This document shows, one piece after another, positions 62,170 to 64,000 of a DNA stretch of 64,000 bases. The notes under the pieces were generated by a model. That model worked only from the letters and a program-made list of their open reading frames with translations. It was not told the origin of the DNA and searched no databases. Source of the stretch: Aquatica leii (lineage: Eukaryota; Arthropoda; Insecta; Coleoptera; Lampyridae); contig CM069432.1 of assembly GCA_035610365.1 (NCBI GenBank), forward strand, positions 232,460,532 to 232,524,531, in the 5' to 3' direction. Position numbers and translations under genes: made by a program. How positions within the stretch are numbered: the first letter of the stretch is position 1; each line of letters begins with the position of its first letter.

Positions 62170-63050
62170 ATAAATATATGTATAACGTGTACGAATTCTT
62201 TTAAGTTGACAATTATTTTTGAAGATAATCTTATATTTATTGTGCAACGTTAATTTCCAATAAAATTTTAATTAAGTGGCTGTAAATATTTAGTTATCAG
62301 TTTTATTCAAGTCGTCTAGAATTACAATAAAATAATACCGTTACAAAAGACAATTTATAACTTTTTTTTAATAACTATAAAATGTTTGTGTGTTTTGCTT
62401 TTTGTTCTTGTGCATGATACTGAATCTATAAACACAAAGGTATTTTTCCTACAACTCCAAATAAACCTTATGCTCTTATGGGTTAAATAATCAAGTCTTT
62501 TCTTCAAGGTTATATTTTGTTAACTTATTAACTGTATAACATAGTAAACTAGTAAAGGTTACTTATTAGCACGCTGTGTAGGTATTGATTTTACTTTAAA
62601 AAAATGTCACTAATTAATAATTACTAGCATTTTATCTAAAGAACAAAAGTTAATAAAAAATTGCCATAAAAGTTTAAAAAAAAACTAAATTAATATGTAA
62701 ATAAAACTGAATATTTTTTAAGTAGTTTTTTTTGTAATTAATAATTATTTTTAGGTGAAATTTTGCTTTTAAATTAATTTTTAAATATGATTTCGTTTAG
62801 GTGTAGGTACAATAATACAATAAAAACTAACTAAACAAGGTTTACCTAATAATTTTATTACGGACAAAAACGTACCGGATCATAATTTTGGCAAATAAAA
62901 TTATTTTTAACCATTATCACATACTGTTTGATTATTTATAATTAAATTTTATAAGCAACGTCATTAAATTATACAATAAATAAAACAAGTAAGAAGACAT
63001 CTATTTCTTTTACGTTAATTTTTTTTTAATAAAAAAGCATTAAATGTGCC
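62170..63050. other. AT-rich spacer without gene
   Basis: No coding block or repeat partner recognised. The 3' flank of the FMRFamide gene begins at about 63060. Confidence 0.5.
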
Positions 63051-63215
63051 ATTACATACAATAAGAAACGTTTATTTGAAATTTATTACATAACTTAACA
63101 AATAATTACATATTGCAATTGAAATCATTTTTCCAGCCACTTTAACATTTACAATAAATACAATATATAATTTAATAAAATAAACACAATATGTTTGCAG
63201 TCTTCCTGAAATAGT

Positions 63216-63935
63216 TTAATGACTTTGCCTTACTTCATCTTCTAATTTCTTTAAGACTTGTAACAATGGAAATCTGTGCAGTAATTTTTCGTTAAGTATC
63301 ATTGGGTAGTACAATAAGGGATCCGAGCCAAATCTGTTTACGAATGGATGAGAGACTGTTGGTAGCGGATACAAATCGTCAATTTGTTTTTTAACTTCAT
63401 TTTTGTTCCTTCCATATCTTATGAAACTATCGTCGCCAGATTTTCCAAATCTAAGGAAGTTATCACTACCTCGTTTATTTTGTGCTTCAACGCTCCTTTT
63501 ACTTCGTTTCTTATTCGAATCAACACTTCTACCGAATCGTAAAAAGTTCTGATCGTTCCCGCGCATTTCTCTATTATACTTATAAGGATCTCTTCCGAAT
63601 CGTATAAAATCAGAGTTTCCACGCCCAAATCGTACAAAGTTGTCGTTTTTGTCTTGTGATCGTGTGGGCCTAGCAAATTGATCGTCGTCATCATATTCCG
63701 ATTCTAAATCGTCCATCAACGGCAATATGCTTTCGCTTCTGCTACGGGAATATCTAGGATAATTAATATCTTGTAATCCACGGTTTTCATTTTTATTATG
63801 CAACGATTTTAGAAATTTATACCTTGAACTGTACGGTTCTAAGAATAACAACGGATCTTCGTCGTAAGATTCTTCAGATAAAACCTCAAGTGATGATAAC
63901 AGGATCAATAAAGCTACTACGACTAGTCGGTACAT
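63216..63935 (-). CDS. FMRFamide-related neuropeptide precursor
   Basis: This 239-residue precursor is processed in secretory granules of neurons to amidated RFamide peptides that act on G-protein-coupled receptors. The ATG at 63935 (MYRLVVVALLILLSS, signal peptide to about residue 20) is chosen because TTAATGTTTTGTTGCAG, a good splice acceptor, ends just seven bases upstream. The in-frame ATGs further upstream (63983, 63956) would lie in the intron. Five amidation sites follow: NFVRFGR (99-105), GNSDFIRFGR (106-115), GNDQNFLRFGR (126-136), GSDNFLRFGK (156-165) and SGDDSFIRYGR (166-176). Cleavage is at single or paired Arg/Lys, with a KKR-SKR spacer at 142-147 and an acidic spacer at 75-85. 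HPFVNRFG near residue 207 may be a relic unit. AATAAA signals on the minus strand lie at about 63070. The 5'-UTR exon is outside the window. Confidence 0.92.
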   Translation of the reverse strand: MYRLVVVALLILLSSLEVLSEESYDEDPLLFLEPYSSRYKFLKSLHNKNENRGLQDINYPRYSRSRSESILPLMDDLESEYDDDDQFARPTRSQDKNDNFVRFGRGNSDFIRFGRDPYKYNREMRGNDQNFLRFGRSVDSNKKRSKRSVEAQNKRGSDNFLRFGKSGDDSFIRYGRNKNEVKKQIDDLYPLPTVSHPFVNRFGSDPLLYYPMILNEKLLHRFPLLQVLKKLEDEVRQSH

Positions 63936-64000
63936 TGTGGAACTGCAACAAAACATTAAATTACTATTTCGTAAACAACTCACACCTATTTATAATTACT

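Noticed and set aside
63419-63694. Minus-strand frame in another phase inside the FMRFamide gene
   Set aside because: It is an out-of-phase shadow of the repetitive RFG coding units.
63936-63983. Upstream ATG extending the FMRFamide precursor by 16 residues
   Set aside because: The extension contains a polypyrimidine-AG acceptor and no signal-peptide logic, so it is best read as intron.

Overview
The window is AT-rich nuclear DNA from an insect with a transposon-laden genome. Two host genes are recognised with confidence: the 3' half of the phototransduction channel gene trp (34.9-36.6 kb, + strand, six exons) and a FMRFamide-related neuropeptide precursor (63.2-63.9 kb, - strand). A third likely host gene is a small secreted peptide resembling bee-venom secapin (14.6 kb, + strand). 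The order of insect cannot be fixed from the sequence. A beetle is plausible, but that is only a guess.

Nearly everything else is mobile DNA in various states of decay. From left to right: an N-terminal piece of a multicopy arthropod gene family of unknown function (1-683); repeats and G-tracts (1.6-5.3 kb); a Penelope-like element (PLE, 5.6-6.4 kb) and a piggyBac remnant (6.6-9.0 kb) that carries a second PLE; two pogo/Tigger-type transposase remnants (10.3-11.3 kb and 12.3-13.8 kb); the secapin-like gene; a row of fragments (DUF4817-like transposase, BEL/Pao, Tc1, hAT; 16.4-20.6 kb); an end-to-end DD41D-type Tc1/mariner element (21.2-23.1 kb); a Ty1/copia fossil (24.7-27.9 kb); a cluster of fold-back repeats (28-29.4 kb); and a LINE carrying a palindromic insert with a hammerhead-ribozyme-shaped centre (30.2-32.6 kb).

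After trp come another pogo-type fragment (36.9-38.1 kb), a second LINE (38.1-39.2 kb), a BEL/Pao fossil (39.2-44.4 kb) holding a hAT-type MITE and a small palindromic PLE insert, and a head-to-head pair of PLEs (45.6-49.2 kb), one of which is split by a solo-LTR-like block. These are followed by two unrecognised multicopy protein families (50.4-53.5 kb), a piggyBac fragment (54.2-55.0 kb) and a Ty3/gypsy fossil (55.2-62.2 kb). The gypsy fossil contains an internally deleted piggyBac at a clean TTAA site and a second copy of the solo-LTR-like block. The FMRFamide gene closes the window.

The host genes shown are neuronal, sensory or secretory and are not arranged as a functional cluster. The main structural interest lies in nested insertions with readable target-site duplications, and in repeated palindromic PLE-type inserts whose centres carry hammerhead-like RNA cores. 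No CRISPR, tRNA, rRNA or operon-like structure was seen.
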